DNA of 39,193 nucleotides from Nitratidesulfovibrio liaohensis (GCF_011682075.1 NZ_VSMK01000656.1:1-39193), one strand, 5' to 3'; counted from the first letter of the stretch, positions 24,044-32,317 are shown. Made by a program: numbers and translations. Notes: generated by a model from the sequence alone, not told the origin.

Positions 24044-24667
24044 CTAGGTGTTTCTGCCGAAGTAGAAGTGCGACATGGCCCCCTTCAGGCTGACCCGATA
24101 GGCGGAAGATGCCGTCTCTGCGGTATCGGCCGTTGCCGCGTCCACCGCGTCGTAGGCGGCAGCGCCAACGCGCGTGGTAACCACCCGGCGCAGGCTGCGG
24201 ATGTCGCGGATGAGTTCCGACTGCGAGGCAAGCTCTCCGAAGGCCGAGGATAGTTCCGGCGCATCGGCCAGGGTCTGTTCTATGCGCGCCTTGTCCGGAT
24301 GGTCGCCCAGCACGGAAAGCGCCCCATCATCATTCATGGACAGAGTCAGCTTTTCGTCCAGCGACACCCCGGCGGCGTCCAGCCGGTCGGAAAGGGTGTC
24401 CAGAAACCCCTCTTGCAGGTCCGCGACGTTCTGTTCCAGCGTTTCCAACACGTTGCCGCCACGCTCGGAAATATCTTCCAGCGTGGAGCGCAGTTTGGGA
24501 TTCAACGCGGAAAGGCTGGCGCTGTCGGTCAGGCGGGCAAGGTTGCCATCCGCCGTCTGCGCCTGCTCGGACCCGGACGCGGAGCGTCCTGCATCGGCGT
24601 CCTGCCCCGTGGTACGGTGGACGACCATCATGCTACCGAGATTGTTGAAAATGCCGTCTATGGCCAC
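24044..24667 (-). CDS. unknown 207-aa protein under a sigma-54 promoter
   Basis: The GTG at 24667 has GGAGG 5 nt upstream and lies about 40 nt after the predicted sigma-54 start site. The frame is open further upstream to 24883, but that part precedes the promoter. The product begins VAIDGIFNNLGSMMVVHR, has a Gln/Ser/Asp-rich stretch (about 20-45), then long helical segments with leucine periodicity (STLEDISERGGNVLETLEQN, then QEGFLDTLSDRLDAAG). A later block is ELIRDIRSLRRVV and the end is SLKGAMSHFYFGRNT. No signal peptide or membrane segment was found. I do not recognise the family. Sigma-54 control suggests a conditional function such as motility, surface or nitrogen/carbon response. Confidence 0.75.
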   Translation of the reverse strand: MAIDGIFNNLGSMMVVHRTTGQDADAGRSASGSEQAQTADGNLARLTDSASLSALNPKLRSTLEDISERGGNVLETLEQNVADLQEGFLDTLSDRLDAAGVSLDEKLTLSMNDDGALSVLGDHPDKARIEQTLADAPELSSAFGELASQSELIRDIRSLRRVVTTRVGAAAYDAVDAATADTAETASSAYRVSLKGAMSHFYFGRNT

Positions 24668-24719
24668 GCCCGCCTCCGTCGTGCAGAAATTTCCCTTCCC
24701 GTGTCTGGGGCAGGAATGA

Positions 24720-24734
24720 GCAAGATCGGTGCCA
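24720..24734 (-). promoter_or_regulatory. sigma-54 (RpoN) promoter
   Basis: On the minus strand TGGCACCGATCTTGC: -24 TGGCAC, N5, -12 TTGC followed by T, with the required 10 nt between GG and GC. It matches the YTGGCAC-N5-TTGCW consensus throughout. Transcription would start near 24708. Confidence 0.8.
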
Positions 24735-24978
24735 GCCAAAAGAGGCAGGCAGACGGCATCGTTGCTACGGACAGGGCGGGCCGCAAATCTGTGTGCAGTC
24801 ACGCGGGTGGCCTGCCGCTTCCGGATTCGCCAGACTCGGCCAGATTTGTCCAGATATGACCAAATGCGCCCGGGCTCGCCCAACCGCCATCAGTCGCGTT
24901 GACAGTCGTGGGGGTTTTGCCGGAATCTGAGAGAAAGTCCGGAGTCCCGCCGCATACGGGGCACGGCAGGAGAACGCC
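24735..24978. other. divergent intergenic region
   Basis: It lies upstream of both the sigma-54 promoter (minus strand) and the exported-protein gene (+ strand), so activator sites for the former would be expected here. A TTGACA at 24899-24904 without a good -10 could serve the + strand gene. Short direct repeats of the type CCAGAT occur around 24840-24858. Confidence 0.4.
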
Positions 24979-25404
24979 ATGCGAAACAACGCGTTGACGA
25001 TGAACGACATGTCGGATGGTCGGGCCGGGTCTTTCTGCGGGGATTGCCGCGCAGGCCGCCTCATGCCCGACAGGCGTGGACGAAGCATAGTGCGCCGCCA
25101 CATTGCGGCGGTACTGACATGCCTGGCCCTGGGGAGCGTGCTTTCGGGGATGGTGCCTGCATCCGCGCGGGCAGAGGCCACGCTGCTGCCGGGGGGTGAA
25201 TACCCAGATGCGCAATGCACCTCGCCCATGCGTCCCTTTGCGGGGGACAAAGCCTGGGAATGGGACCTGTACCGCCAGAAGATGGGCGCCTACCGGGCTT
25301 GCGTGGACGCTTACGTGCGCCGTGCCCGGGCGGACATCGAGCACATCCAGGGCAAGATCGACAAGGCCGTGCGCGAGTACAACCGCGAGGTGACCATGCC
25401 CTGA
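24979..25404 (+). CDS. small exported protein, unknown function
   Basis: A 141-aa protein starting at ATG 24979 with AGGAG 6 nt upstream. A long charged N-region is followed by a hydrophobic core (AAVLTCLALGSVLSGMV) and a signal-peptidase site near ASARA. The mature part is about 75 aa: EATLLPGGEYPDAQC, WEWDLYRQKMGAYRACVDAYVRRA, then a helical charged tail. Two mature cysteines could form a disulfide. An alternative start at 25063 gives a more normal signal peptide but lacks a ribosome site. The family is not recognised. Confidence 0.7.
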   Translation: MRNNALTMNDMSDGRAGSFCGDCRAGRLMPDRRGRSIVRRHIAAVLTCLALGSVLSGMVPASARAEATLLPGGEYPDAQCTSPMRPFAGDKAWEWDLYRQKMGAYRACVDAYVRRARADIEHIQGKIDKAVREYNREVTMP

Positions 25405-25441
25405 CCAATGGGCGCAAGGGAATGGGGAACGGAACGGGTGG

Positions 25442-25471
25442 CCCCGCCCTGCCCAGCGGGGCAGGGCGGGG
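25442..25471. terminator. 13-bp GC hairpin between convergent genes
   Basis: CCCCGCCCTGCCC pairs perfectly with GGGCAGGGCGGGG around loop AGCG. No T tract is present. It lies between the stops of the exported protein and the zinc-ribbon protein. Confidence 0.55.
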
Positions 25472-25523
25472 AGGTGGCATGGCCTGACGACCGCCGTCGC
25501 CATGGGGCTACCAAGCAGTTGAC

Positions 25524-25718
25524 CTAGCCGGGACCATTCCAATGCCCGCAATTTTCGCAGGCAAAGCCGGAAAAGTCCGCCGCCCCGGCATCGTCCGTCC
25601 AGACCTCCACTTCGTTGATGTGCCCGCAGTTCTCGCATGGGATGCGGGCCATGTGTTCTTCGGGATCGTAGTCGCAACCTTCGCCGCGAATGATCAGGGT
25701 GGCGGTGTATTCGGGCAT
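25524..25718 (-). CDS. small zinc-ribbon-like protein
   Basis: The ATG at 25718 has GGAGG 5 nt upstream; the open frame before it looks non-coding. The 64-aa product has two identical knuckles, CENCGH at residues about 29-34 and 55-60, separated by an acidic stretch (EVEVWTDDAGAADF). This spacing suits a single zinc ribbon. No other domain is present, so DNA, RNA or protein binding cannot be distinguished. The region carries no close partner gene. Confidence 0.75.
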   Translation of the reverse strand: MPEYTATLIIRGEGCDYDPEEHMARIPCENCGHINEVEVWTDDAGAADFSGFACENCGHWNGPG

Positions 25719-25979
25719 GGCGGCCTCCGGGTGTGCGGCGCGGCTGGCAGGGCAGGCACACGCCGTGCGCGTTGGGGGGGGGTATCCATTCTGACGATGC
25801 CGCAGGTTTCGCGCACGGTCAACCCTGGCCTTCATTCCCATGCCGGGCCAGCCCCGCACGGCATGTCACGTGCCTGCCAATCCGGCACCGCCCAGTGCAG
25901 TCCGGCGCAATCCGGCGCAAGCCGCCGACCACATGGCTTTGCGCGGCGGCCAGCGGGCCTGTTGCCGCCTCTCGGCATC
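25719..25979. other. intergenic, no gene seen
   Basis: It lies between the zinc-ribbon gene and the greA promoter. It has a short 10-bp tandem duplication (TCCGGCGCAA twice, about 25902-25921) and no convincing promoter for the minus-strand gene. Confidence 0.45.
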
Positions 25980-26008
25980 TTGACCGGCGCGCCCGGCTGG
26001 CCTATATT
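25980..26008 (+). promoter_or_regulatory. sigma-70 promoter of greA
   Basis: TTGACC, a 17-nt spacer and TATATT, one of the best sigma-70 matches in the window. The leader is about 110 nt. Confidence 0.7.
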
Positions 26009-26128
26009 GTTGAGCATGCCGTCGGATGACGGTACCGAACTGTGCCGCTGCGCGGGGTTTGCCCCGTCGGCGGGACACTTTCTTTTTGCCCGGTAACAGA
26101 CCATGCCCAGATATTTCAAGGAACGAGC

Positions 26129-26611
26129 ATGAGCAGCATCCCCATCTCCACCGAAGGCTACGATCGACTGATGAAGGAACTGGAACGCCTGAAGTCGGAA
26201 CGCCCGGCGATCATCCAGGCCATCAAGGAAGCCCGCGAAGAAGGCGATCTGAAAGAAAACGCCGGGTATGACGCCGCCCGCGAACGGCAGGGCATGCTCG
26301 AAGCCCGCATCTCGTACATCGAATCGCGCATGGCCCAGTTCAACGTCATCAATCTGGACAGCCTGTCCGGTGACAAGGTGATGTTTGGCGCCACCGTGGA
26401 AATCGAGGATCTCGACAGCGGCGAATCCAAGCGCTACACGCTGCTCGGCCCGGACGAGGCCGATTACGCACAGGGGACCATTTCCGTGCTTTCGCCGGTG
26501 GCGCGAGCGCTGCTGGGCAAGGAAGAAGGCGACGAGATCGTGGTCGATGCCCCGCGTGGCCGCATCAGCTACGAGATCATTTCCATCGCCTTCGAGGGCG
26601 CGCGCCGCTAG
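26129..26611 (+). CDS. greA: transcription elongation factor GreA
   Basis: GreA enters the secondary channel of RNA polymerase and stimulates cleavage of backtracked RNA. The 160-aa protein has the N-terminal coiled coil (GYDRLMKELERLKSERP to about 75) with the catalytic acidic tip in EEGDLKENAGYDAA. The C-terminal FKBP-like domain follows (GATVEIEDLDSGESKRYTLLG, then SPVARALLGKEEGDEI). ATG 26129 is preceded by AAGGA. It is monocistronic, with a good promoter and terminator. Confidence 0.97.
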   Translation: MSSIPISTEGYDRLMKELERLKSERPAIIQAIKEAREEGDLKENAGYDAARERQGMLEARISYIESRMAQFNVINLDSLSGDKVMFGATVEIEDLDSGESKRYTLLGPDEADYAQGTISVLSPVARALLGKEEGDEIVVDAPRGRISYEIISIAFEGARR

Positions 26612-26640
26612 CGCCGGGCCCGCCATCCGCTGTACTCCAT

Positions 26641-26672
26641 GCGCCCCGGCCCACCCGCCGGGGCGCTTTCGT
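26641..26672 (+). terminator. greA terminator
   Basis: GCGCCCCGGC pairs with GCCGGGGCGC around CCACCC and is followed by TTTCGT, 30 nt after greA. Confidence 0.8.
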
Positions 26673-26867
26673 CAGAGCGGCGTTGCCCGGCGAAGTGCCC
26701 ATTGCCGCATACGGTTCCGGCGCCTTGCAGGCGACAGCCCGCGTCAGCCGGAAAACCCCACGCGCAGGGGGTTTCGCCCCGGCGTGAAAAATGGCATGAT
26801 CCACGTGAAAGAAAGCACATGCGGAGCCGCATCCGACATGCGGCCCCCCCAACGGAAGGAGTGCGCC

Positions 26868-27551
26868 ATGGCCCCCGCCCGCAACCTGACCACCGAACGT
26901 CTCGACGCCTTGCGCCACAAGCTGTTGGCCATGCTCGCAACGGTGGAGCAGGCCATCGACAGCTGCATTGACGCCTATTGCCACCGCGACGAGGCCAAGG
27001 CCTGGACCGTCGCCGCACACGACCACGCCATCAACGAGATGGAAACCTGCATCGACGAAATGGGCATGCGCCTTCTGGCCCGCGAAGGGCCACTGGCGCA
27101 AGACCTGCGCACCGTGCTGGCCACCATGCGCATTGCCAACGACATCGAGCGCATGGCCGACGAGGCCGCCAACATCGCCGAACGCACCATGCCCCTGGTG
27201 GCATTGCCTCCGCTGCCCTTCGACGAGGACTTCAAGGCCTTCGTGCCGCTGGTGCGCAACATGGTGCACCAGGCGGTGCAGTGCGTGGTGGACATGGACC
27301 CCGACCTGGGCCGCAGGCTGGCCGAGTTGGACGAAGGCGTGGACTGCGGGTTGCGCCAGCTCACCCTCAGGGTTGTGCAGCACATGAAGTCCAACCCCGA
27401 AAAGATCGAGGCGGCGCTGTCGTTCCTGATCATCTGCCGCAGGCTGGAACGCATCGGCGACCTTTCCACCAACATCGGCGAGAGCGTGTTTTTCGCCGTG
27501 CGCGGCGTCAACGCCAAGCACAGCCACTTCGACGATGACGAACCGGCATAA
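26868..27551 (+). CDS. phoU: PhoU-like phosphate regulatory protein
   Basis: PhoU proteins are helical regulators of the PhoR/PstSCAB phosphate system. The 227-aa protein has two three-helix PhoU repeats (about 10-100 and 115-205). The metal-coordinating pattern occurs in both: ATMRIANDIERMADEAANIAE and LIICRRLERIGDLSTNIGE, matching the E/DxxxD motifs of the family. ATG 26868 has AAGGAG 6 nt upstream. No pst genes or phoR/phoB are adjacent, so it is isolated from the usual operon. A strong hairpin follows. Confidence 0.93.
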   Translation: MAPARNLTTERLDALRHKLLAMLATVEQAIDSCIDAYCHRDEAKAWTVAAHDHAINEMETCIDEMGMRLLAREGPLAQDLRTVLATMRIANDIERMADEAANIAERTMPLVALPPLPFDEDFKAFVPLVRNMVHQAVQCVVDMDPDLGRRLAELDEGVDCGLRQLTLRVVQHMKSNPEKIEAALSFLIICRRLERIGDLSTNIGESVFFAVRGVNAKHSHFDDDEPA

Positions 27552-27556
27552 TGCTT

Positions 27557-27576
27557 TGGTGCACTTTCATGCACCA
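27557..27576. repeat. inverted repeat just after phoU
   Basis: TGGTGCA and TGCACCA are separated by CTTTCA. It may be an operator or a weak hairpin. Confidence 0.45.
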
Positions 27577-27620
27577 CGCATGACTTGAACTGCCAACACC
27601 CCACGCAACAGTCACAATGA

Positions 27621-27660
27621 AACGGCTTCGGATGCACATGCTCCGGAGCCGTTCCTGTTT
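27621..27660 (+). terminator. phoU terminator
   Basis: AACGGCTTCGGA pairs with TCCGGAGCCGTT (one G-T pair) around a 9-nt loop and is followed by CCTGTTTG. Confidence 0.75.
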
Positions 27661-27943
27661 GCGACGAATATTCCCACAGCAATACATTCATGACTGGCAA
27701 TTGATTCTGCATATTCTCCGAAATGCTTGCGCCGCCGTCTGTACAGTAAGCACACGGCATGATGAGTGCAGCACTACACATCGCGCACGCGCCGCAACTT
27801 CATGGAAAATGCCTACCCCGAATCTTGACGCTGTCAGGTCGAAATGCTACCACCCCGCTCATTGCTTGACCAACCAATGCATTCGGCATGGCGTGAGGAC
27901 ATGCCGGATAGTGTGAACGCTCACTTCGGAGGTGCATCCCACA
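27661..27943 (+). promoter_or_regulatory. AT-richer upstream region of lctP
   Basis: The ~280 nt before the permease are visibly less GC-rich than their surroundings. They hold TTGACG-N17-TACCAC (27825-27853) and a sigma-54-like TGGCAA...CTGC (27695-27710) with one base too many between GG and GC. They also hold an interrupted palindrome CGGCATG-N9-CATGCCG (27884-27906) close to the start. This suggests a regulated promoter, but the exact site is uncertain. Confidence 0.4.
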
Positions 27944-29464
27944 ATGGCGTCCATGGATTATCTGCAATTGGCGGCAGCGCTCGCCCCCATCGTCTGGCTG
28001 ATCTTCTCGCTTGTCGTGCTCAAGCTGCCAGCCTATCGCACCTGTGCGCTCACGCTGGTCTGCACGCTGGCCCTTGCCGTGTTCGGCTGGTGGAAGATGC
28101 CCGCCGTCATGGCCCTTTCCGCCGCGCTTGAAGGGGCGGCCATGGCCTTGTGGCCCATCATGATCGTGATCATCGCCGCCGTGTTCACCTACAACCTTGC
28201 CCGCCACACCGGCAGCATGGACGTGATCACCCGCATGCTCTCGTCCATCACCACCGACAAGCGCCTGCTGGTACTCATCGTGGCCTGGGGCTTCGGCGGC
28301 TTTCTCGAGGGCGTGGCCGGATACGGCACCGCCGTGGCCATTCCCGCCAGCATCCTTGCCGCCATGGGCTTTCAGCCCATGTTCGCCGCGGTGATCTGCC
28401 TGGTGGCCAACACCGTGCCCACGGCCTTCGGGGCCATCGGCATTCCCATCGTGACCATGGCGGGCGTCACCGGCCTGCCGGTGGAGACCATCAGCTACTA
28501 CACCGCGTTGCAGCTGTTCGTGTTCATCATCCTGATCACCTACCTGCTGGTCATCCTTACCTCCGGGTTCAAGGGCATCAAGGGCGTGTTCTGGGCCACC
28601 CTGGTTTCCGGCCTGGCCTTCGCCTTTCCGCAGCTGTACACCGCAAAGTACATGGGCGCCGAACTGCCGTGCCTCATCGGCAGCGTGTGCAGCATGATCG
28701 CCACCATCGTCTGGGCGCGCCTGTTCCACCGCGACACCGCCGCACAGGTCGATCCCATTCCCGCCGCCGAAAAGGTGAAGGCCTGGCTGCCGTACATTCT
28801 GGTGTTCGCCTTCATCATCCTGTGCAGCAACCTGTTCCCGGCCATCCGCGACGCCCTGGGCGCCGTGAAGACCACCGTGCGCATCTACGGCGACAATCCC
28901 TTCACCTTCAAGTGGATCGCCACCCCCGGCGCGCTGATCATCATCGCCACCTACATCGGCGGCATGATCCAGGGCGTGAAGGTGCGCGAGATCACCGGCG
29001 TGCTCGGCAGCACCGCCAAGAAGCTGGTGTACTCGGGCATCACCGTGGTTTCCATCGTGGCGCTGGCCAAGGTCATGGCCACCAGCGGCATGATCAACAC
29101 CATCGCCATCGCCGTGGCCGATTCCACCAGCAGCTACTTTCCGTTCATCTCGCCGCTGCTCGGCGCACTTGGCACCTTCGTCACCGGCAGCGACACCTCG
29201 TCCAACGTGCTCTTCGGCCAGTTGCAGATGGAAGTGGCCAATCGCATCAGCATCGACAGCACGTGGATCGTGTCCGCCTCTGCCGCCGGCGCCACCGCGG
29301 GCAAGATGATCTCGCCCCAGTCCATCGCCGTGGCCACTGCCGCCACCGGCCTTACCGGCTACGAAGGGCGCATCATGAACCGCACCCTGGCCGTGTGCGT
29401 GGGCTATGTGCTGGTGCTCGGCACCCTGGTCTACGTGGCCATTCCGTACCTGCACCTGCTGTAG
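27944..29464 (+). CDS. lctP: L-lactate permease (LctP/LldP family)
   Basis: A proton-coupled lactate importer of the inner membrane, 506 aa with about 12-14 hydrophobic segments. Family hallmarks seen are WGFGGFLEGVAGYGTAVAIPASILAAMGF, ANTVPTAFGAIGIPI, ALGTFVTGSDTSSNVLFGQLQ and the C-terminal ASAAGATAGKMISPQSIAVA. ATG 27944 is preceded by GGAGG (27928-27932) at 11 nt. An in-frame GTG at 27932 overlaps that site and is less likely; a third option, ATG 27953, is also possible. It supplies substrate for the LldEFG complex encoded 15 kb away. A strong terminator follows. Confidence 0.96.
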   Translation: MASMDYLQLAAALAPIVWLIFSLVVLKLPAYRTCALTLVCTLALAVFGWWKMPAVMALSAALEGAAMALWPIMIVIIAAVFTYNLARHTGSMDVITRMLSSITTDKRLLVLIVAWGFGGFLEGVAGYGTAVAIPASILAAMGFQPMFAAVICLVANTVPTAFGAIGIPIVTMAGVTGLPVETISYYTALQLFVFIILITYLLVILTSGFKGIKGVFWATLVSGLAFAFPQLYTAKYMGAELPCLIGSVCSMIATIVWARLFHRDTAAQVDPIPAAEKVKAWLPYILVFAFIILCSNLFPAIRDALGAVKTTVRIYGDNPFTFKWIATPGALIIIATYIGGMIQGVKVREITGVLGSTAKKLVYSGITVVSIVALAKVMATSGMINTIAIAVADSTSSYFPFISPLLGALGTFVTGSDTSSNVLFGQLQMEVANRISIDSTWIVSASAAGATAGKMISPQSIAVATAATGLTGYEGRIMNRTLAVCVGYVLVLGTLVYVAIPYLHLL

Positions 29465-29495
29465 GCACGGCACTCGACCGACCTGACCCTGCAGG

Positions 29496-29525
29496 GGGGG
29501 CGTCTTCGGACGCCCCCTTTTTCTT
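29496..29525 (+). terminator. lctP terminator
   Basis: GGGGGCGTC, loop TTCG, GACGCCCCC and then TTTTTCTTT: a textbook intrinsic terminator. Confidence 0.93.
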
Positions 29526-29756
29526 TGCGGAATGAAGAAAGGGCTGGGGTTTGCCGCCCCAACATGCCTCGCGGTCTTGTGGTGTTGCGCCAGCGTTGGC
29601 GTGCGCGAAGGAGCCATAGAGCAAGAGCAGGGCGGGTGGGAAAAGTCCGATCGCGGCCCGGCGGGGGAGGGCACGATGCGCCACGGCGGGCGTGATCAAC
29701 GAACGTCGGAAGAAAAGGGAAAGGTATGAACCGCCAGCGAAGGCGGGCACACATGA
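29526..29756. other. intergenic, no gene seen
   Basis: The space between two terminators facing each other holds no ORF with a ribosome site and no recognisable RNA. Confidence 0.55.
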
Positions 29757-29784
29757 AAACGGCCGCCTCCATGGAGACGGCCGT
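29757..29784 (-). terminator. terminator of the small membrane-protein gene
   Basis: An almost perfect palindrome (ACGGCCG-C-CTCCATGGAG-A-CGGCCGT, one mismatch) is followed on the minus strand by TTTTCATG. Confidence 0.65.
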
Positions 29785-29822
29785 GCGGTGGCGACAGGGC
29801 GCCTGCAGCGCGAAGGGCGTGC

Positions 29823-30338
29823 TTACTGGTGCGCGTTGTGGGCAGCCTGTTGCAGGCTGCCGCGCACGATGAACAGTGCCGCCAGCAGCATGCCGGAAAT
29901 CAGCGGCTGCGAGCGAGTGATGAAGGCCAGCACGAAGGCGGCAAAGGTGGCGTACAGCATGTAGCGGTCCCACGGTTCCGCGTTGCCGCGCGGCATGTCC
30001 AGCAGGGCGCTGGGGCGGGCCAGATAGGTGACCCCCGCCGTGAGCAGGATGATCACGAACACGCCCGCCGCGCGCAGGTCGGCCAGCATGTGCGCAAGGC
30101 CCGGCGTGCGTGCGTACAGGCCAAGCCCGCCCAGCATGATGGAAATGTTCACCCCCAGCAGCAGCCGGTCAAGCAGAATGCGCCGCCACATCAGCACGGC
30201 CATGCACAGCGCGGCGCACAGCGCGCCAAGACCGTAGGGCAGCAGCGCCTGCTCGGGATCGTCGCCCGCCAGTCGCGAGGCGATGGCGAAAACCTGCAAT
30301 GGCAGCAGTTCGAAGGCAAGGCGTATCCACTTGTGCAT
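29823..30338 (-). CDS. small multi-pass membrane protein, unknown
   Basis: The 171-aa product from the ATG at 30338 begins MHKWIRLAFELLPLQVFAIAS. It has about five membrane segments (near 8-22, 33-50, 58-75, 90-110 and 130-165). No transporter signature was recognised. The start is uncertain: an ATG at 30395 adds 19 non-hydrophobic residues, and both ribosome sites are weak. It is transcribed on the minus strand after mntH, 190 nt apart. A link to manganese transport is possible but not supported by sequence. Confidence 0.65.
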   Translation of the reverse strand: MHKWIRLAFELLPLQVFAIASRLAGDDPEQALLPYGLGALCAALCMAVLMWRRILLDRLLLGVNISIMLGGLGLYARTPGLAHMLADLRAAGVFVIILLTAGVTYLARPSALLDMPRGNAEPWDRYMLYATFAAFVLAFITRSQPLISGMLLAALFIVRGSLQQAAHNAHQ

Positions 30339-30527
30339 GGGGTGTCCGGGAAGCTGGTCTTCAGGGGTGGCGGAGCCTGCGGGGCCGCCGGGCATGCGGC
30401 CCGTGCGAGAAGTTTCGTGGGACAAGGTCGCGCCTGTGCTGGTCAAAGATGAATGGGGTGAATGGGGTAAGGAATTGAGACGGGAGAACGGCACCGCTGG
30501 CAACCAATCCATCGGCGACGCGTAGCT

Positions 30528-31850
30528 CTAACCGAAAAACAGTTCCCGCAGCAAGAGGGCGTTGAGCCCGATTACAATGAGCGCTATGCAGCACAGCATG
30601 GCCCGCGTGGACGGCGGATTGGCGTACTGGCCCATCACCCTGCGGCTGGACGTAAGGTACAGTTGCAGCAGCACCGTCAACGGAAGCTGCATGGAAAGGG
30701 CCACCTGCGAATACACCAGACCCTTCAGCGGGTCGTCTATGGCGGTGATGATCAGGGCTGCCGCCCCCAGGGTGATGCCCACACCCCACCGGGTGTGCTT
30801 GTCCTTGATGGCGTAGGGCTCGCCGAACATGCCGGCATAGATGCTGCCCCCGGCCATGCCCGCCGTGACGCTGGACGAAAGCCCCGCGAACAGCAGCGCC
30901 AGTGCGAACACCGTGGACGCCGCCCCGCCCAGCAAGGGCGAAAGCAGGGCACAGGCCTGCTCCAGTTCGTCCACCTGAAGGCCATGGCTGAAAAATGCGG
31001 CCGCCGCCAGCAGGATCATGCCGCTGTTGATGGCAAAGCCCACCAGCATGGAAAACAGGGTGTCCAGGTACTCGTAGCGCAGTTGCCGCTTGATCACCAC
31101 GGCGTCCTCGAGGTTCCACTGGCGGCTCTGGATGACCTCGGAGTGCAGGAACAGGTTGTGCGGCATGACCACGGCCCCCAGCACGCTCATGACCACCACC
31201 AGCGCGCCGGGCGGAATGGAGGGCGTCACCCAGCCGTGCGCGGCGGCGCGCCAGTCCACCGGCACCAGAGTCAGCTCGTACAGGAACGAGATGCCGATGA
31301 GCGATACGAACCCCACGATCCAGCGTTCGATGCGGGTGTAGGAGTTGGTCAGCAGCAACACGCAGACCACGGCCATGGTCAGCACCGTGCCCGCCCCCAG
31401 CGGCAGGCCGAACAGCATGCGCAGGGCGATGGCCGCCCCCAGCAGTTCCGCCAGGGCCGTGGCCACGGACGCCGCCACGGCAGACCCCAGCACGAAAACG
31501 GAAACGGAGCGCGGCAGATGGGTGGTGGCCGCCTCGGACAGGCACAGCCCGGTGGCTATCCCCAGATGCGCGGCGTTGTGCTGGAGCAGGATGAGCATGA
31601 CCGTGGACAGCGTGACCATCCACAGCAGCGAGTAGCCGAATTGCGCTCCGGCGCTGACGTTGGAGGCCCAGTTGCCGGGGTCGATGAACCCCACGGTGAC
31701 CAGCAACCCCGGTCCCACGTAGCGCAGGAATTCGCGGGCGGATGCGCATGATCGGCATTCCGACGTGGACAGGACGTCCTTCAGGCGGTCCATCAGGCTG
31801 CCCACGCGATGGCTGGCGGGGGTGCTGCGTGAAGGGGGGGCGGTCTGCAT
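30528..31850 (-). CDS. mntH: Nramp-family Mn(II)/divalent metal transporter
   Basis: A proton-coupled importer of Mn2+ and related metals, 440 aa with about 11 membrane helices. The TM1 metal site is D57-P-G-N60 in GFIDPGNWASN, and TM6 has A-V-V-M-P-H-N in GAVVMPHNLFLHS. Both match canonical MntH proteins, including the methionine that favours soft transition metals. The extracellular/TM8 pattern AGLSSSVTAGMAGG also fits. The start at 31850 has GAGG 6 nt upstream. The N-terminal ~40 residues are an extra hydrophilic extension with two cysteines (ECRSC). No MntR site was identified upstream. Confidence 0.94.
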   Translation of the reverse strand: MQTAPPSRSTPASHRVGSLMDRLKDVLSTSECRSCASAREFLRYVGPGLLVTVGFIDPGNWASNVSAGAQFGYSLLWMVTLSTVMLILLQHNAAHLGIATGLCLSEAATTHLPRSVSVFVLGSAVAASVATALAELLGAAIALRMLFGLPLGAGTVLTMAVVCVLLLTNSYTRIERWIVGFVSLIGISFLYELTLVPVDWRAAAHGWVTPSIPPGALVVVMSVLGAVVMPHNLFLHSEVIQSRQWNLEDAVVIKRQLRYEYLDTLFSMLVGFAINSGMILLAAAAFFSHGLQVDELEQACALLSPLLGGAASTVFALALLFAGLSSSVTAGMAGGSIYAGMFGEPYAIKDKHTRWGVGITLGAAALIITAIDDPLKGLVYSQVALSMQLPLTVLLQLYLTSSRRVMGQYANPPSTRAMLCCIALIVIGLNALLLRELFFG

Positions 31851-32047
31851 GAGTGCCTCTGGGCATGGGAAAGAAGGTTGCCAATGCAGGCAGACTAGCA
31901 CGGCGCGCGGGGTGCGTCATCAAGGCGCCCGGTGCACGCCGCGCCGACAGTGAGAGACCATGGCGCGGCGGAGCCGAAACGGACCGGGCGGGCAGGGTGT
32001 CCGGAAGGAAGGGCGGGGCGTGACGACCGTGACGGGAGAGAGGAGCG

Positions 32048-32084
32048 GAAAAACGAAAAAAGGCCCTGTGTCCACAGGGCCTTT
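32048..32084 (-). terminator. tRNA-Met terminator
   Basis: An 11-bp stem (AAAGGCCCTGT with ACAGGGCCTTT, loop of 4) is followed on the minus strand by a T-rich run (TTTCGTTTTTCC). Confidence 0.88.
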
Positions 32085-32092
32085 CGTATTCT

Positions 32093-32169
32093 TGGTAGCA
32101 AGGGAGGGATTTGAACCCCCGACACTGCGGGTATGAACCGCATGCTCTAACCAACTGAGCTACCTTGCC
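32093..32169 (-). tRNA. tRNA-Met (anticodon CAU)
   Basis: The 77-nt gene with encoded CCA folds as a cloverleaf: acceptor GGCAAGG/CCTTGCT (first pair G-U), D arm AGCTCAGTTGGTTAGAGC, anticodon stem TGCGG/CCGCA with loop TTCATAC, and T arm GGGGGTTCAAATCCCTC. The paired first position and absence of the initiator's three G-C pairs argue for elongator Met. tRNA-Ile2 (lysidine-modified CAU) cannot be fully excluded by sequence alone. Confidence 0.95.
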
Positions 32170-32214
32170 AAGTCCAGTGCCGCTCGGGACTCGTTCCCGT
32201 TGCGACGGATGGTT

Positions 32215-32243
32215 TCTCTACCGGACACGGGGTGCCTTGGCAA
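32215..32243 (-). promoter_or_regulatory. tRNA-Met promoter
   Basis: On the minus strand TTGCCA, a 17-nt spacer and TAGAGA, 46 nt upstream of the mature tRNA. Confidence 0.55.
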
Positions 32244-32253
32244 GCGTTTTTTG

Positions 32254-32275
32254 GCGGCTTTTTGAAAAAGTCCGC
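32254..32275 (-). terminator. AT-core hairpin after uppP
   Basis: On the minus strand GCGG(A)CTTTTT-C-AAAAAGCCGC, then CAAAAAACGC, 43 nt past the uppP stop. It resembles the hairpin after fbp. Confidence 0.45.
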
Positions 32276-32317
32276 GCAACCACGCCCGGCGCGGCATTGC
32301 GCCCGCCCCACACGGCG

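Noticed and set aside
27695-27710. sigma-54 promoter upstream of lctP
   Set aside because: TGGCAA and CTGC are present, but the GG-to-GC distance is 11 nt, while RpoN promoters need 10. Kept only as part of the regulatory region.
27800-29674. 624-aa open frame antisense to the lactate permease
   Set aside because: His/Gly/Asp-rich composition mirrors a membrane-protein gene, and the permease has clear family motifs.
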